This document shows positions 19,143-37,999 of a stretch of DNA of 64,000 nucleotides, one piece after another. The notes under the pieces are model-generated. The model searched no databases, was not told the origin of the DNA, and saw only the letters and a list, made by a program, of their open reading frames with translations. Each line of letters opens with the position of its first letter. The stretch's first letter is position 1. The stretch spans positions 14,826,501-14,890,500 of the forward strand of contig JAWQUS010000010.1 in assembly GCA_036365455.1 (NCBI GenBank). Reading direction: 5' to 3'. A program made the position numbers and the translations under genes. Origin of the DNA: Macrosoma leucophasiata. Taxonomy: Eukaryota; Arthropoda; Insecta; Lepidoptera; Hedylidae.

Positions 19143-20795
19143 GTGTGGATTAAATGTACAACCCGAAACTAGTTAGTTCAGAATCGATAACCGAATCGAT
19201 TTCAGGCATTTTTAATATAGGTAACATTTTGTCCCAAAATTAATTACAATTAAGGAAATTATGGTCATCCATTTGGTGAACAGTCAATACAAACGAAAAT
19301 TAGACTAACGTCTTTCCAAAAAAAGATGTTAGTCTCAGCAACGTAACTTCGCGTTACTGGAACTCGATGAGACGTGCATTATAAAAATAATAATTTAGGA
19401 AATTAAATACTGAAAATGAATCTTATTACTAGCGGTAGGGTTTTCGCATACCCGACATTTTTAATACCCGGGTATCGGGTATTATTTTTGCATATACCCG
19501 GATATACCCGGGTACCCGGGTATTTACAATTATTACAGAAAAAGATACCATTTTCTTATAATTATGTTGTATATTACGAAAGAGTGTGTCTAGTATGTCA
19601 ATAAGTCACCTTAACTTAAAGTACAATCAATCACACAGTTAAACAGTTCGAGTGGAAATACAGTCTTGTGCAACCAAGCGTGCAACAAATTCGAAAATTT
19701 TAGTAGAAGGTGTTAAAAAATAGTTATCCGCGGTCTTTTTGGAACTAGGCTTAAACTTTGTTCTGATTCAGGTTGAGAAAACAATGTCAATGGCACTTCT
19801 TTTTCGAACGTAAAGTTCTGTATTTTGGATCTTTATTTTTAGTGGTACTTTATCTAAATGTTTTGATGAAACGTTTGTTGAAGAACCTATAAGAGATAAT
19901 ATTTTGGGCATATTGTACAACGTACTGATTCCTTATTCTGTATTTTTTATATATCTCCACACACCAGATACAGATCTATCTATCCATCCATCTATCCATT
20001 TTGCCAACGAAAAGTAAACCATCGTTTAGTAACATTTTTTTCTTTGGTTTTAATAACATTTAATTGAATTACTAAGCGTTCACTGAACAATATTAAAATT
20101 GTCAACAATAACAACCAACATTTTGTACACATCTATGAAAATAATAGAAATTAGCGTATTTCAATACCTATGAAAATAAAACTTTCTAATCAAACTCCAC
20201 CGAAACAAAAACAAAACAGCGACGTACACAAGAACGTAATACATAACCAAATCTAACCTATGAGGTTACTGGATTTTTCTAAAAAACTATACACCTTCTT
20301 TAGATTTATTTTTATTGTGTGTCACATTTGCCAATAAGTACTCGTATTATTTTTTAGACCTTACTTTGTAGTAATTTGCCGAGGATTTTGATGTATTCCC
20401 GAACCAAAGTGAGTGCCCGGGTACCCAGGTCTGGGAGTAAAAATACCCGGGTACAACAAAGTTCAAATACCCGGGTATACCCGGGTCCGGGTACCCGGGT
20501 AGAAAACCCTACTAGCGAGTGATAAATAGGGGTATATGTATATGCAGGTTACGCTACATCACATTGGGACAGTGTGCGTGTGAGAGTAAGTTTATGTTTT
20601 GTGCGGCCGTAGGTAGCGGTAGAGTAAGTATGCATAGGGTATGCATACTGTTCGTACAAATTGAGGACAACTTATTTCTTAAATAAAAAATGTTAAATAC
20701 ATTAACATGTAATTTCAGTACATGTGTTATGATTATAACTCGATTTCTTATCAGGGTATTTGATAGTGAGCATTATTCCCGTTACATGTTGTATA
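19143..20795. repeat. R19 repeat, copy with internal insertion
   Basis: The sequences 19,143-19,434 and 20,513-20,795 together match 59,078-59,490 (ATGTACAACCCGAAACTAGT, CAGTCAATACAAACGAAAAT, CTTATTACTAGCGAGTGATA, TATAACTCGATTT, CCCGTTACATGTTGTATA). The hAT-like element lies between the two parts. Confidence 0.8.
19435..20512. mobile_element. 1.08-kb hAT-like non-autonomous element
   Basis: GTAGGGTTTTC at the left end is inverted at the right end. Subterminal regions are filled with palindromic ACCCGGGTA motifs. TAGCG flanks both ends (up to 8 bp, TACTAGCG, if the boundary is drawn differently). No transposase frame is visible in the interior. Confidence 0.8.
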
Positions 20796-20807
20796 TATAT
20801 TTTTTTA

Positions 20808-21082
20808 TGTCATACAAGTGGCAACAAGCATGCAGTTCACATTGATGTTAAGTGATGACTGCAGCCTATAGATACTTACACAAAGACCAGAGGTCAAAAT
20901 GCAGATGCGTTACCACTCCTGAGACCTATGGTGTTATGCCTCTGTGCCAGAAATTACAGGGCCGTACATTACCACCTGACCGGAACACGATACTGTGGAA
21001 CACTACCATTTAACGGCAAGTATATTAGGTACTGCGGTGGTGCCTACGCCCGCGACCTCCCTCCCTGGAGCTCTACCACCAG
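20808..21082 (-). repeat. LR1 repeat
   Basis: Near-complete minus-strand copy with the TGATGACTGCAGCCTATAGA, CCTCTGTGCC and CGCGACCTCC blocks; T-rich tail at its left. Confidence 0.8.
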
Positions 21083-22500
21083 TGCATATAAACCACCATA
21101 TTAATTGAATTGTAGCCTGTCGTAATGTATTTTAATATTGCGGATTCAATTAATCGTTTTTTATAGTACGAATTTAGGCAATTCACCTATATTAGGGCCT
21201 TAACCTATGGTTTTTGTGTGCATGACTATATGTAGGTGCCTAATATTAACTCATGATCTATTGTTTGACTCTTAAATTGGGTAAAAATTCCTTTTCAAAG
21301 GTGCAAGCAGAATAATGTACCTATGCTTAATTACATTCCCTTTAACCCGCGATTCGATACTTTTATTTAAGCTTTTAAACTCTCACGCGCCTCTACTTAC
21401 ATAAATTATGATTTTCTTAGCGCCCATCACCTCGTTTAGCGTGTCACGGCTTAAGTCTTAAGTAAATGAGAAACGTAATATAAATTAAGTATAATTAATT
21501 TATTTTTACGTTATTTTTACATGATTAAATTAGAAGCATTTGTGGATTAACAAGCTGAATAAATAAAAAAGTATTTTCGTTGATAAAGTTGCTAGACCTT
21601 AATTTAGTAGTCTACAATTTCACTGTGTTGAATATTAGAATATGAACAGCGCCTGGAAAAGACAACTACGTAGATACTGCAGCAATATTATTCAAAATCT
21701 TTCTATAAACTTAGTTATAAAGCTATATCTTGTGACTTGGTTAAAACTCGTCAAGTCACAACAAAAATATGACAATTGATTTTTAATTATGTCCAGCCGC
21801 CGGCGGCTTTTCGTTCCTTGAAAGATCACATATATGTACCTAAATCTAGAGAATATTCTCTAGATTATAATCTCAAGAATCAGAAATGGATATATTTCTA
21901 GAAGGTCTCTCGCTACTAGGTTGCCAATTAAAAAATGGCCGCAAGTATTTTTTTACATTTATTTTTGGGAAATAATGTTTTTACTTGTTTTTTTAATAAA
22001 ATATCGTCGACTTCACGGCAATATTATAAAGACTGAAAAATCACGGCTGCCGTTACGCACTTGGCCGTCTCGACATATTTCCGTTTCGCCCCGATAATTT
22101 CTTACGTCCATAACGTACCTACATATCAAATTAAAGCTATTTTTGTTTTGTCATTATTATAAATGTCAAATTAAATCAGCCGCATACAAGATTTGCTGGC
22201 TGTTGAAAATAAAATAATTAACTAAAAATATTTGCATCCAAATTTTGACCTTTTACCTATAGTTCTTACAGGTATATTCAATTAAACCTATCTTTTTATA
22301 TTATGAAGGACATAACAGAGGTTGGAATGTATAATCACATTATGATTCAAAAACGCCATCTAACAACTGTGACGTATTTTAATTCGTGATGTTAAAAGCT
22401 CTATTTCAATTTCCTTAAACTTCGTCGACTCTTTTATCTGGCTATGTAGTTTAGCCAGTAGCCACAAGAGGGAGCCGTTTCCATTCTAACGTAAAGTAAT
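21083..22500. other. AT-rich sequence without a gene
   Basis: No gene seen. A perfect 22-bp palindrome (ATCTAGAGAATA, centred on AATATT) lies at 21,844-21,865. Confidence 0.35.
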
Positions 22501-22796
22501 GTAATTTTACGCCTGTAATCCCCAAAGGGTAGGCAGAGCTAAATTACAAGCATTCAAGCATACATGCAAAACCCGCGATTGGCCAGTTACGTTTTTTAAC
22601 CCACGTAACAGGTGGCGAGTCGGTTGACATCTCCGGGCGCATATCCACACTTCGAGGTACTGGAAAACTAGCATTAAATGAAAAAATCCCAATAGAACCA
22701 GATATAAATAAAAATTTGATAACATTTCCAACTGTTCCCCGGCTGACATATGGAAGTTTCTGAAATCTATCGGTTTTTCTAAGTCCCAACATAATA

Positions 22797-24061
22797 GGTT
22801 GGGGAAAAAGTCTTTTCGCATTATAGTATGTATGAACTTGTAATAAAATCTCTTTGGCTGTAGTATTTGTATCTGGCTGGTTTTGGTATCATTGAAAGTT
22901 AGAATTTTAAAGAACATAATTCCAAATTCAAATTAAGCAAATGTGTGATTTTCATTTGTTTTTCGTACTGTCAAGATGAGTGAATCTAATGAAGAAATTC
23001 GATACATTTTAAAATTTTAAAATTTTACTACAAAAAAGGTAAAAATGCAACGCAAGCCGCGAAAAAAATTTGCGATGTTTATGGACCTAGTGCAGTATCT
23101 GTGAGAGTAGCACAAATTTGGTTTAAGCGTTTTCAATCCGGCAATTTTGATGTCAAAGATGCACCTCGCTCTGGTCGCCCTATTACGGATAAAATGGATG
23201 CCATTTTTGAAAAAAAGGAGCAAGATCGACATATCAGTAGTTACGACGTAGCTGAAGAACTGAGAATTGATCACAAAACAGTTTTGGCGCATTTGAAAAA
23301 AGCTGGGTACAAAAAAAGCTCGATATTTCGGTACCTCACGAGCTCACTGAAAGAAACCTAATGAACTCATTTGTAATTCTTTATTACGACGTAATGAAAC
23401 CGAATCATTTTTGAAGAAGCTGATAACTGGTGATGAAAAGTGGATCACGTACGACAAGAACGTGCGAAAAAGGTCGTGGTCAAAGGCCGGTCAGGCTTCA
23501 CAGACTGTGGCGAAACCCGGGTTAACTCGCAATAAGGTGATGTTGTGTGTGTGGTGGGATTGGAAGAGCATTATTCATTATGAGCTATTACCACCAGGCA
23601 GGACTATCGATTCTGAACTCTACTGCGAACAACTGATGAGATTAAAGCAAGAAGTTGAGAGAAAGCGGCCGGAATTGATCAACAGAAGGGGTGTGGTGTT
23701 TCATCATGATAACGTCACACATCTATAGCCACTCAGCAAAAATTAAGAGAGTTTGGCTGGGAGGTGTTAATGCATCCGCCGTATAGTCCTGACCTTGCAC
23801 CTTCAGATTTCCACCTGTTTCGGTCTCTTCAGAATTCTTTATGCAATGTTAGGTTAACATCACGAGAGGACTGCCAAAACCACTTGTCGCGGTATTTTGA
23901 GGAGAAGTCCCAAAATTTTTATAGCAATGTGATCATGTCCCTACCTACAAGATGGCAAAAGGTTATCGAACAAAATGGTACATACATACTTTAGTTAAAT
24001 TTAAATAAACTATATTGAAAAATGTTTTGAATTATCTTAAAAAATGCGAAGAAACTTTTTC
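22797..24061 (+). mobile_element. mariner copy 2, missing the last bases of its right end
   Basis: The left terminal repeat GGTTGGGGAAAAAGTC follows a TA. The right terminal repeat stops after GAAACTTTTTC, whereas the 35.1-kb copy continues CCCAACC, so at least seven terminal bases were lost, perhaps with some host sequence. Confidence 0.9.
22977..23994 (+). pseudogene. mariner transposase, frameshifted
   Basis: The product would be a DD34D mariner transposase. A roughly 10-bp duplication of AAAATTTTAA at about 23,010-23,030 breaks the frame right after MSESNEEIRYILKF. The rest is readable in pieces: the helix-turn-helix with WFKRFQSG, ITGDEKWITYDKN with the first catalytic Asp, VVFHHDN with the second, and YSPDLAPSDFHLFRSLQNS with the third. 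A deletion after HHDN, where copy 3 keeps the extra bases, shifts the frame again. No active enzyme can be made. Confidence 0.9.
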
Positions 24062-25739
24062 GTCTCTAATATTTCTCTTAATCAGTTGAACAATCATTTT
24101 GCAAAGAATTCTACCCTAGATCAACAAGCTAAACTTCAAACGATTCAAAATTTGACTTCCATATTACACTCCTTTTCATTTTCTCCTGTAACTTGTGATG
24201 AGGTGAACAAATTATTATCTTCAATTAAATCAAAGGCAGCTGGCTGTGACATGGTGAACCGAGTCATGATTTTTCTTATTATTAATAGTATACTCCCTTT
24301 CATTACTCACATAATCAATTTTTCGTTGCTAACAGGAACTTTTCCCTTAGAATGGCGTAAAGCCTACATTGTCCCATTACCCAAACTTGCTAATTCCTGT
24401 TTAGAGAACCATTTTCGGCCGATCTCCATTTTACCGTTCCTATCTAAGATTCTTGAATCAGTGGTACATAGACAGCTTGCCAAACACATATCTGAAAATA
24501 TTCTCCTATCCCCATTTCAATCTGGTTTTCGGCCCAGTCACAGCACTGCCACTGCGCTACTAAAAATTTCTGAAGACGTTAGTTCAGGTATGGAAGATCG
24601 GCGGTTAACTATTTTAGTGTTAATTGATTTTTCTAACGCCTTTAATGCCGTGGATTATGATATCCTTATTACTATACTAAAGCAAGCTGGCGCCTCATCA
24701 CTCGTACAGGATTGGTTTTCGGCTTACCTTCACGGTCGCCAGCAGGCGGTTCGCATCGATCGGGATTTGTCTTTGTTGATGTAACTTAACCTCTGGTGTT
24801 CCGCAAGGCGGTATACTATCACCACTCTTATTTTCGTTATTATTCAATTCCATCACTACTTCTCTCAACTGCTCCTACCATTTGTACGCCGATGATTTAC
24901 AACTCTACACACAGGCTGATCCGGACAATTTGGCACTTGGAATATCTAGTATAAGCAAAAATCTGGAACAAATTCTATTATGGTCTATAAAATTTGGTAT
25001 CACAGTTAATGTCAACAAGTGTCAAGCAATAATTTTGGGCGGTATGTCGTTTATTAAGAGAATTGATGTAAAACTTCTATCGCCTGTTGTATTTGATAAT
25101 ATTGTAATTCCTTTTTCTCCATTCGTAAAAAGTTTGGGCTTGTATTTTGATTCCAATCTTAGTTGGTTTAAACAAGTTATGACAATCAGTCAGAATGTCA
25201 CTGCTTCGCTGCGGTCTCTGTACAGATTTAAAAATTTCTTACCTACTAGTACAAAACGATTATTAGTTCAATCTCTTGTGTTACCCACCATTGATTATGC
25301 TGATGTCTGCTTTCCGGATCTTTCCCAGGAACTTCTGAATAAATTGGATCGTATTTTAAATAATTGTATTCGCTTCATTTACGGACTCCGAAAATATGAT
25401 CACAAATCGTCTTATCGAAATAAACTGAAGTGGCTTCCCATCCGGCAACGACGATCTGTCAGGATGCTTTGCTTATTGTTTTCAATCCTTAACGATCCTA
25501 ATGCTCCCGACTATTTAAAACTCAATTTTCAAATTCTGGGCGACTCTCACACTCATAGTCTCCGTTCATCGGAATATCTTGCTCTCCGTCTTCCTTCACA
25601 CAAAACCGCTTTCATGGCCAACTCTTTCACAGTTTCGGCAATAAAACTCTGGAATTCGCTACCCGTGGATATAAGAAAAGCTCCTAATAAATTCTATTTC
25701 AAACGTAAGCTCCGTGACTATTATCTTAAGATGCCTTGA
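24062..25739 (+). pseudogene. CR1/Jockey-like reverse transcriptase, one frameshift
   Basis: Two overlapping open stretches encode the polymerase of the truncated element. The first includes WRKAYIVPLPK, ENHFRPISILPFLSKILE, SPFQSGFRPSHST and LIDFSNAFNAVDY with the first catalytic Asp. A one-base deletion near 24,778-24,784 shifts the frame. The second stretch carries SGVPQGGILSPLLF (readable from about 24,795), HLYADDLQLY with the YADD box, and a C-terminal region with RFIYGLRKYDH and KLKWLPIRQRRS, ending at TGA 25,737-25,739. The endonuclease is absent because of 5' truncation. The apparent start codon in the mariner end is accidental. Confidence 0.88.
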
Positions 25740-25792
25740 GTTCTTTTCTTTACAATATTGAATTCGTCTTTCTTTTACTAAATTATTACTAT

Positions 25793-25870
25793 GTATGTAT
25801 ATTATTTATATTTATATTTATATATATAAACATATATATATTTATATATACGTATTTATTATTATGTGTA
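25793..25870. repeat. TA-rich low-complexity stretch in the element 3' UTR
   Basis: Alternating TATTTATA and ATATATA motifs. Confidence 0.7.
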
Positions 25871-26193
25871 TTTATATCATAATATTTATCATTAGGCTAT
25901 TTAGTTTAATGTTAGTTTATTATACTTACAGCCTTATTCTTTTCTTTCGCGATTTTCAATTGCACTACCATATTGACTTTTCTACACAACCTTAAGGTTG
26001 ACTGGTAGAGAGTGCTACCTAGCATTAAGTCCGTCTCATGTACTTTTATTGTGCTTGGAAGATTAAATAAATAAATAAAGGATTTTACACGATTATCTCT
26101 GATAGACCCGGGAATCGAACCCGAGACACCAGCGTAGTAGTAGTGATCTGACTATCACTACGCAACTGAGGCAGTTTTTTACTAGCTAACTCA

Positions 26194-26228
26194 CAAAATT
26201 GCCAAGCGATGGTCGCTTGGCAATTTTG
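26194..26228. other. perfect 16-bp hairpin with 3-nt loop
   Basis: CAAAATTGCCAAGCGA, loop TGG, then its exact complement. It lies just outside the SINE-A head; role unknown. Confidence 0.85.
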
Positions 26229-26264
26229 GGTATCTGAATAATAATGTTAGTTTTTTAATGGTGG

Positions 26265-26520
26265 TAGTATTCTAGCGTCGGACTCGAGGTAGTAGGCCCC
26301 GTATTGTTAAATGTATCTGTCCCCAAGTGGTAGTGTTCAGCTCTATCGTGTTCAAGTTACATGGTAATGTAAGGCTCGTAATTATTATCACAGAAGCAAA
26401 ACTACAAAGACCTCAAAAGTAGCAACAAATCTACATTTTGACCTCAGTTTTTTGTGTCAATGTCTGTAGGCTCCAGTATTCATTTACCATACATGTGAAC
26501 TACCTATACGGTGGTTTACC
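26265..26520 (+). repeat. LR1 repeat, degenerate
   Basis: Retains GTGGTAGTGTTCAGCTCTAT, TGGTAATGTAAGGC and TCTACATTTTGACCTC in LR1 order. Confidence 0.6.
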
Positions 26521-26747
26521 ACCATATTTACATGGACGCATATCTACAACAAGTAAACACAAATTGAGAAGAATGAAACTGCGCAAAATAATAGTCATAA
26601 AAATCTAGCATGTCTAATACTTTAGGTTGACGCGCCATCTACGCTCGCCAATTGCCCGGTGAAGTAGACTAGTGCCGTATCCAGACGTGCCGCCTACCTA
26701 AGTCGGTCCTAAAAATCGCCTAATACTAATAATAATTAATATAATAA

Positions 26748-27062
26748 CGGCAACCCTTGATACGTCCCACTGCTGGGCACAAGTCTCTCCCCCTTTTTGG
26801 GGGGACGCCTGGAGCTTACTCCACCACGCAGTTCCAATGCGGGTTGGTGGAGATAAGGGTTAGTGACCAACCCGCTGACCGCCCATAAAGCCTCCGACAA
26901 GGTTTAACGGTTTAACGGATTATCGTGCCCTCCGAAGCACCGAAACGGGCATTTTAATTTTCCACAAGCGCTCACCCATCACACAGCCGACCGCGCCCGT
27001 ATCGCTTAACCGAGTACATCGCTTCCGATCTTCACCAGCCGCGGGGCCATGCGCGCTTTAGT
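26748..27062 (-). repeat. LR2 repeat
   Basis: Minus-strand copy from GCGCATGGCCCCGCGGCTGG at 27,056 to GTCCCACTGCTGGGCA at the left, next to an AT-rich tail. Confidence 0.75.
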
Positions 27063-27235
27063 TTTGGGCCTAATGCTAATAAATAATAAGCTCGAAATGA
27101 ATATATTTGATAATGTTCTTTTTTGTTATCTCTACTGTTTGCATTTCACTTTATTGTTATGATAGTGCTAGGTATCCTTATTCACCCTCATACAAGATTG
27201 AAGATTGATCTTTAAACAAACAAATGCAGTGTACG

Positions 27236-27445
27236 TAGACGGTTAGTGAGTACATACTGCAGCCTATGGATAAACGTATATAGAAAATAACGCTAAAAAT
27301 TATCTATGCGATATAAGCATAGATTATGTAGTATTAGAAGTATGTGGACCATCATCGTATTTAATCAGAATGCGATAATGCAGAACACTACCAATTGACG
27401 GTAGATAAATAATGCGGTGATGAACTCTACCGCTAGTAACATTCT
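27236..27445 (-). repeat. LR1 repeat, degenerate
   Basis: CATACTGCAGCCTATGGATA, AGAACACTACCAATTGACGG and AATGCGGTGATGAAC mark an old minus-strand copy. Confidence 0.5.
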
Positions 27446-28304
27446 CAAACTGATTTACTCTTTATTAAATGCCAGCCTGAATACTACGGTAGGAAAACGT
27501 CCGTAAAACGCAAAGAATGAGCACAGGCATCGTTATTGTATAAAGTTATCCGACGAAGAATGCAATAAGAATTCTCAGCGCATACCAAATGAAATAAAAA
27601 ATGTAGTTGAAATGAAATATTTGCTTGCAGTTACACAAAACGTTTGTAAAATAAAAACCGGCCAAGTTATTGTCGGGACACGCGTAATGTAGTTCCGTTT
27701 TTCTAATATATTATTTTATTTATAGGTTTTATCGCGAAAAAAATGAGAATGTTCCTGTGGGATGCCATGGTATGATTTGAAGCGACCTACACGCGGACGG
27801 AGTCGTTTGCAACAGCTAGTAGCTAATATGTTAAATTACCCGAGCATGGCTGTAGACAGACGAACGGATGGACGGACGGATATGGTGAAATTATAAGGAT
27901 TCCTTAAGCTACAGAAACATAAAACCAGTCTGAGGAATCTGTATGAAGATAAATAACAATGAAACACTGAAGCTCTACCAATTTTGTTGATTTTAGAGCT
28001 TTAGAGTTGTAGCAAGGCGTAGGCACCATCACTGGAGAATCCAAAATATTCATCAGCTGGGACGCTTTGAATATTTTTTTTGATAGGGAAGGTACTTTGC
28101 CTGAGGCAGGCTCACTATGACCAAAACTAAATCACAAAGTAGAAAATATCTGCATTTTGTACATAACATCATTATGAACTGCGTGCTTCTTTGCCATCGT
28201 TATAACATAAAACATCGTTCATTCCAATCAACCAGACGAAGGTGATACCCTCGACCGGATTGATCGAGAGCTTAACCACCACTTATAACTATGTATTGTC
28301 AGGA
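27446..28304. other. no gene; short CGGACGGA-type repeat fragment
   Basis: A GGACGGACGG fragment at about 27,860-27,885 resembles the CAGACAGA family; otherwise nothing recognised. Confidence 0.35.
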
Positions 28305-28550
28305 ATATGGCGTGGCAAACAGACATGTAATTCACATTGATGCGATGTACGATTGAGATATTACATTCACAAAAATCAAAGGTTTTCGGTGCCTATAAGA
28401 TGTTATTTGAAAATTGCAATAATTACGGTGTAATGATTACTTATTATCCTCAAAATTGTAACCAAATAAAATAACATACTCGTACAGCGTTAGATACATT
28501 TAATACACTACGCTCGCGGGTTCCGTCACTAGAGTTGCACCATTAATAGG
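28305..28550 (-). repeat. LR1 repeat, degenerate
   Basis: GTGGCAAACAGACATGTAAT at the left and CGCTCGCGGGTTCCGTCACT at the right are LR1 end blocks. Confidence 0.5.
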
Positions 28551-31503
28551 TATTATTTATAAATACGATTGGAATATCAGTTTAAATTGATTCCAATGCT
28601 TATTAAACTACAATCGCTTATATTTTTACTACCCATCCTTGACCTGAGGGTTATCATTGCGAAGCGAACCGATCGATAGGACTTGGTGACCTACTTTGAT
28701 TTCAAACATGTTCGGTTAGTGATTCTACGATATCAGTGTTCAGAGTGCGTTCTTTATGTACTTTGTTTGCTTAATATTTTCATCATATATAAATAAAACA
28801 ATTATATTTAAAAAATAAAACATACGTATCAATACATAGACTTTAAAAAAATGAGGGTATATATAAAAAATAAACTGTTTTCATGTATTTGTATATTATA
28901 TCCGTAAATCTCTTACACGGGTGTATTTTTTTAAATAATTTCTTTATTAACACACAACAATAATAATAACGTACATTTATAAATACAGCTAATAGATTTT
29001 TTTCTGTTCGAGTGAGCCAAGCGGAGTGATATAAATAACAGAAACAATAAAAGTAAGGTTGGAATAGTTTCATACATTCGTGTATCTATATACATGTTAT
29101 GATTGAGACGTGTTGATATTTCATTCAATACTGGCTCTCTATGAGTTGCTCTTGTAAATATTTTTTCTAATTTTGAGATTAAGAACGGTTTTATTAAAAT
29201 AATATAATTTCTAAGCCAGTCACTACGATATGCCTTGATTGTCCTGCTACAGGACCCACACACATTTCTAGATACAATACATCTACGTTTACAAACCATA
29301 TTTCCGCCATGTTTATTTCTTTAAGATCTTCGAGTGACTTGTTTTAGTACCTTGTAATTGATTTCGGAAAATTGACATTCATAGATTTGAATACAGAAGA
29401 GAGAGTTCTTAGTGGCACAACATCAAAATGTAGTCATAGATTCTTCTAAAGTTACAATAATAAATCGCCGAGTAACGAACTCATTGTAGTGAAAGATAGA
29501 TCAATATTTTACTATTATGTATAATTTCATTGTGAACAGATAAAATTGCAATTCAAAGCGACAGTCAGGATGATTGAACGCAACTCATTCTATAAATCAT
29601 CTTAAACAAATATAGGTACGTATATTCCTTACTCCTCGTCAATACATGCGTCACATTTTATTAACTAATATACTTGTACTTAGTAATTAGATTCTAAAAA
29701 AATAATGTGCTCATGTATCAACTGAACTTGATATAAATAGTATTGTCTATGTTTTCTACAGATAATAAATCTAATCGTACGTCAATGCAAGACACACTCA
29801 GTGCTAGCTAGATATACATAGGTTGTGATGCAATTACCATCATCCGCGATTTTGCATTAGTAGATTATTTATTACACGTCCAAACAACTATGATTAAATA
29901 AACACCTAATAGTTACTTCCATAGCATAGTAGGTAACAAGATTACAAACAGATTTATACGTAAATATAATACTATACAGTTACTCATTTATACACTGGTG
30001 GAACATATTTACAAATACTATAGGTAACCAGCGTTTTACAATAACTGATTTCAACGTTGAACTTTGCAGGCCAAGATTAGAAGCTTAGTCTTTTAATGCG
30101 GTTACATATATTTCGAAGATAACATTAATTATTTATAACTTTAAGTTACAAGGTAACGCCACAGAATAACAAGATATTTAGATAACATCCACAAATTTTG
30201 ATCTCTAATATGAAGCAACGAAATCTAGTTTTTATTATAGATCAAGGTCTGGTAACCTCGGATTATAAAATGTACGGGTCCACAGAAATATGAATAATAA
30301 GATAGTTATTTAGGTTTCTGTGGTCTCGGGCCTTTTGTACGATCGTTAATACTGTTTTTTTTTTTAATTAATTTAGTTGTTTTTTGATGTTCGTAAAATA
30401 AAAAAAAAAATTAAACCTAAAGAGCAGTATGTTCCCCGTTGTTTTGTTTTGTGTTTTTGCTATTTATATTTGTATAGTTCCGAACATATTCTCATGTATT
30501 TTAGATATGGACTAATTACCGTTCTCATTAAAAATGCAAATCACGGGAAAAAAAAACATTGAGACGTATTATTTATAATCTCTGACGTAACCAGTTCTTA
30601 AGCTATTACAGACATAATAACATTCAATATATCTAAATAGGACGAAAAATCTGAGAAAGCAAAAAAACAACCATAAGGTAAACCTTATGAGAGTCTTTGA
30701 ATTATCAAGTATTTAAATTATGTCTAAAAATATTTTGCGCTTTTGGAAAACCTTCACTTGTAAATAAATTTGAAATTTGACTTTGGTCCGTATTCCACAA
30801 GTCTATTTCATTATCGATGACGTTAGCAATTCTACGAACATGTATTTTAATTTTAGCGCAAAAAAACAATAACAATCCGAAAATAGCGTAAGGGAACAAC
30901 TAACTTATATCATTTATATCGTTGTAAATCTTCAATAAAATTAAAATAATACTGGTATTCATCGACATTTTGAGAACGTTACCAATGAAAAGTTAAATTA
31001 TACTATCGTAACAACACTAACAGCAGCAGTACGTCTACATAAATACCAGATCACTACTCCAGCTCGCGATATATGTATAGAGGCTACCTAACACCTAAAT
31101 CAATAATACTAATACATATTTTTCCATCAATATTACACAAAAATTTAACAATTTTTAATATTTTCATAAATGTCCTATGCTCTAATAAAATGTATTAATA
31201 TTGTTTCATACTGTTACAGAAGGTATCGTTAAGTTGCCGAAAGTAAATCTTGTCGATGAAGTTGACATAAAATCGTAACATTACACAGAATTGAATGATT
31301 ACAATAATTTGAAGGAACCGTAATAATATTCAAACTTTGAAACAATTAGTAATACCGATAAACATTTTTGAGATTGGCTAAATGTAGCACGATAAATGAC
31401 TGACAACATCGAGGTGAAGGTTACGTCCGCATTTGCATCCGTCGGGATTCAAAATGCTCTAATTGTTTCGGATTGTAAAACTGTATTAAAACAGAGTGTT
31501 GTA
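28551..31503 (-). other. sequence downstream of Rab3, possible long 3' UTR
   Basis: AT-rich and largely free of the dispersed repeats seen elsewhere, which is unusual in this window. Minus-strand AATAAA signals occur, for example near 28,937-28,944. Transcript end cannot be placed from sequence. Confidence 0.3.
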
Positions 31504-37933
<6,430 letters not shown>

Positions 37934-37999
37934 CTACAAAAAAAATGCACTGAAAATATTGTTCTACGCAAAGTTTTTGTTTAAAAAATAAAAACAAAA

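Larger units (their letters stand above)
22709..26078 (+). mobile_element. 5'-truncated CR1/Jockey-like retrotransposon, itself hit by mariner
   Basis: It starts in the region between endonuclease and polymerase (frame NISNCSPADIWKFLKSIGFS at about 22,720-22,780), is interrupted by a mariner at 22,797, and resumes at 24,062. It ends with the 3' UTR motif AAGGTTGACTGGTAGAGA and a TAAATAAATAAA tail. Confidence 0.85.
22503..26176 (-). repeat. SINE-A split by a retrotransposon
   Basis: The SINE 3' half (22,503-22,708, ending CCCAATAGAACCAGATATAA) and its tRNA-like 5' half (26,079-26,176, with GGGAATCGAACCCGAG) together make a complete SINE when compared with 60,373-60,668. The 3.37 kb between them is an inserted non-LTR element. 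Confidence 0.85.

Noticed and set aside
24044..24784. A retrotransposon protein starting MRRNFFVSN
   Set aside because: The first codons belong to the mariner terminal repeat; the polymerase frame actually continues from 22.7 kb and has lost its N-terminus.
28843..29299. Small minus-strand protein genes downstream of Rab3
   Set aside because: No similarity or splice context; more likely Rab3 3' UTR or intergenic sequence.
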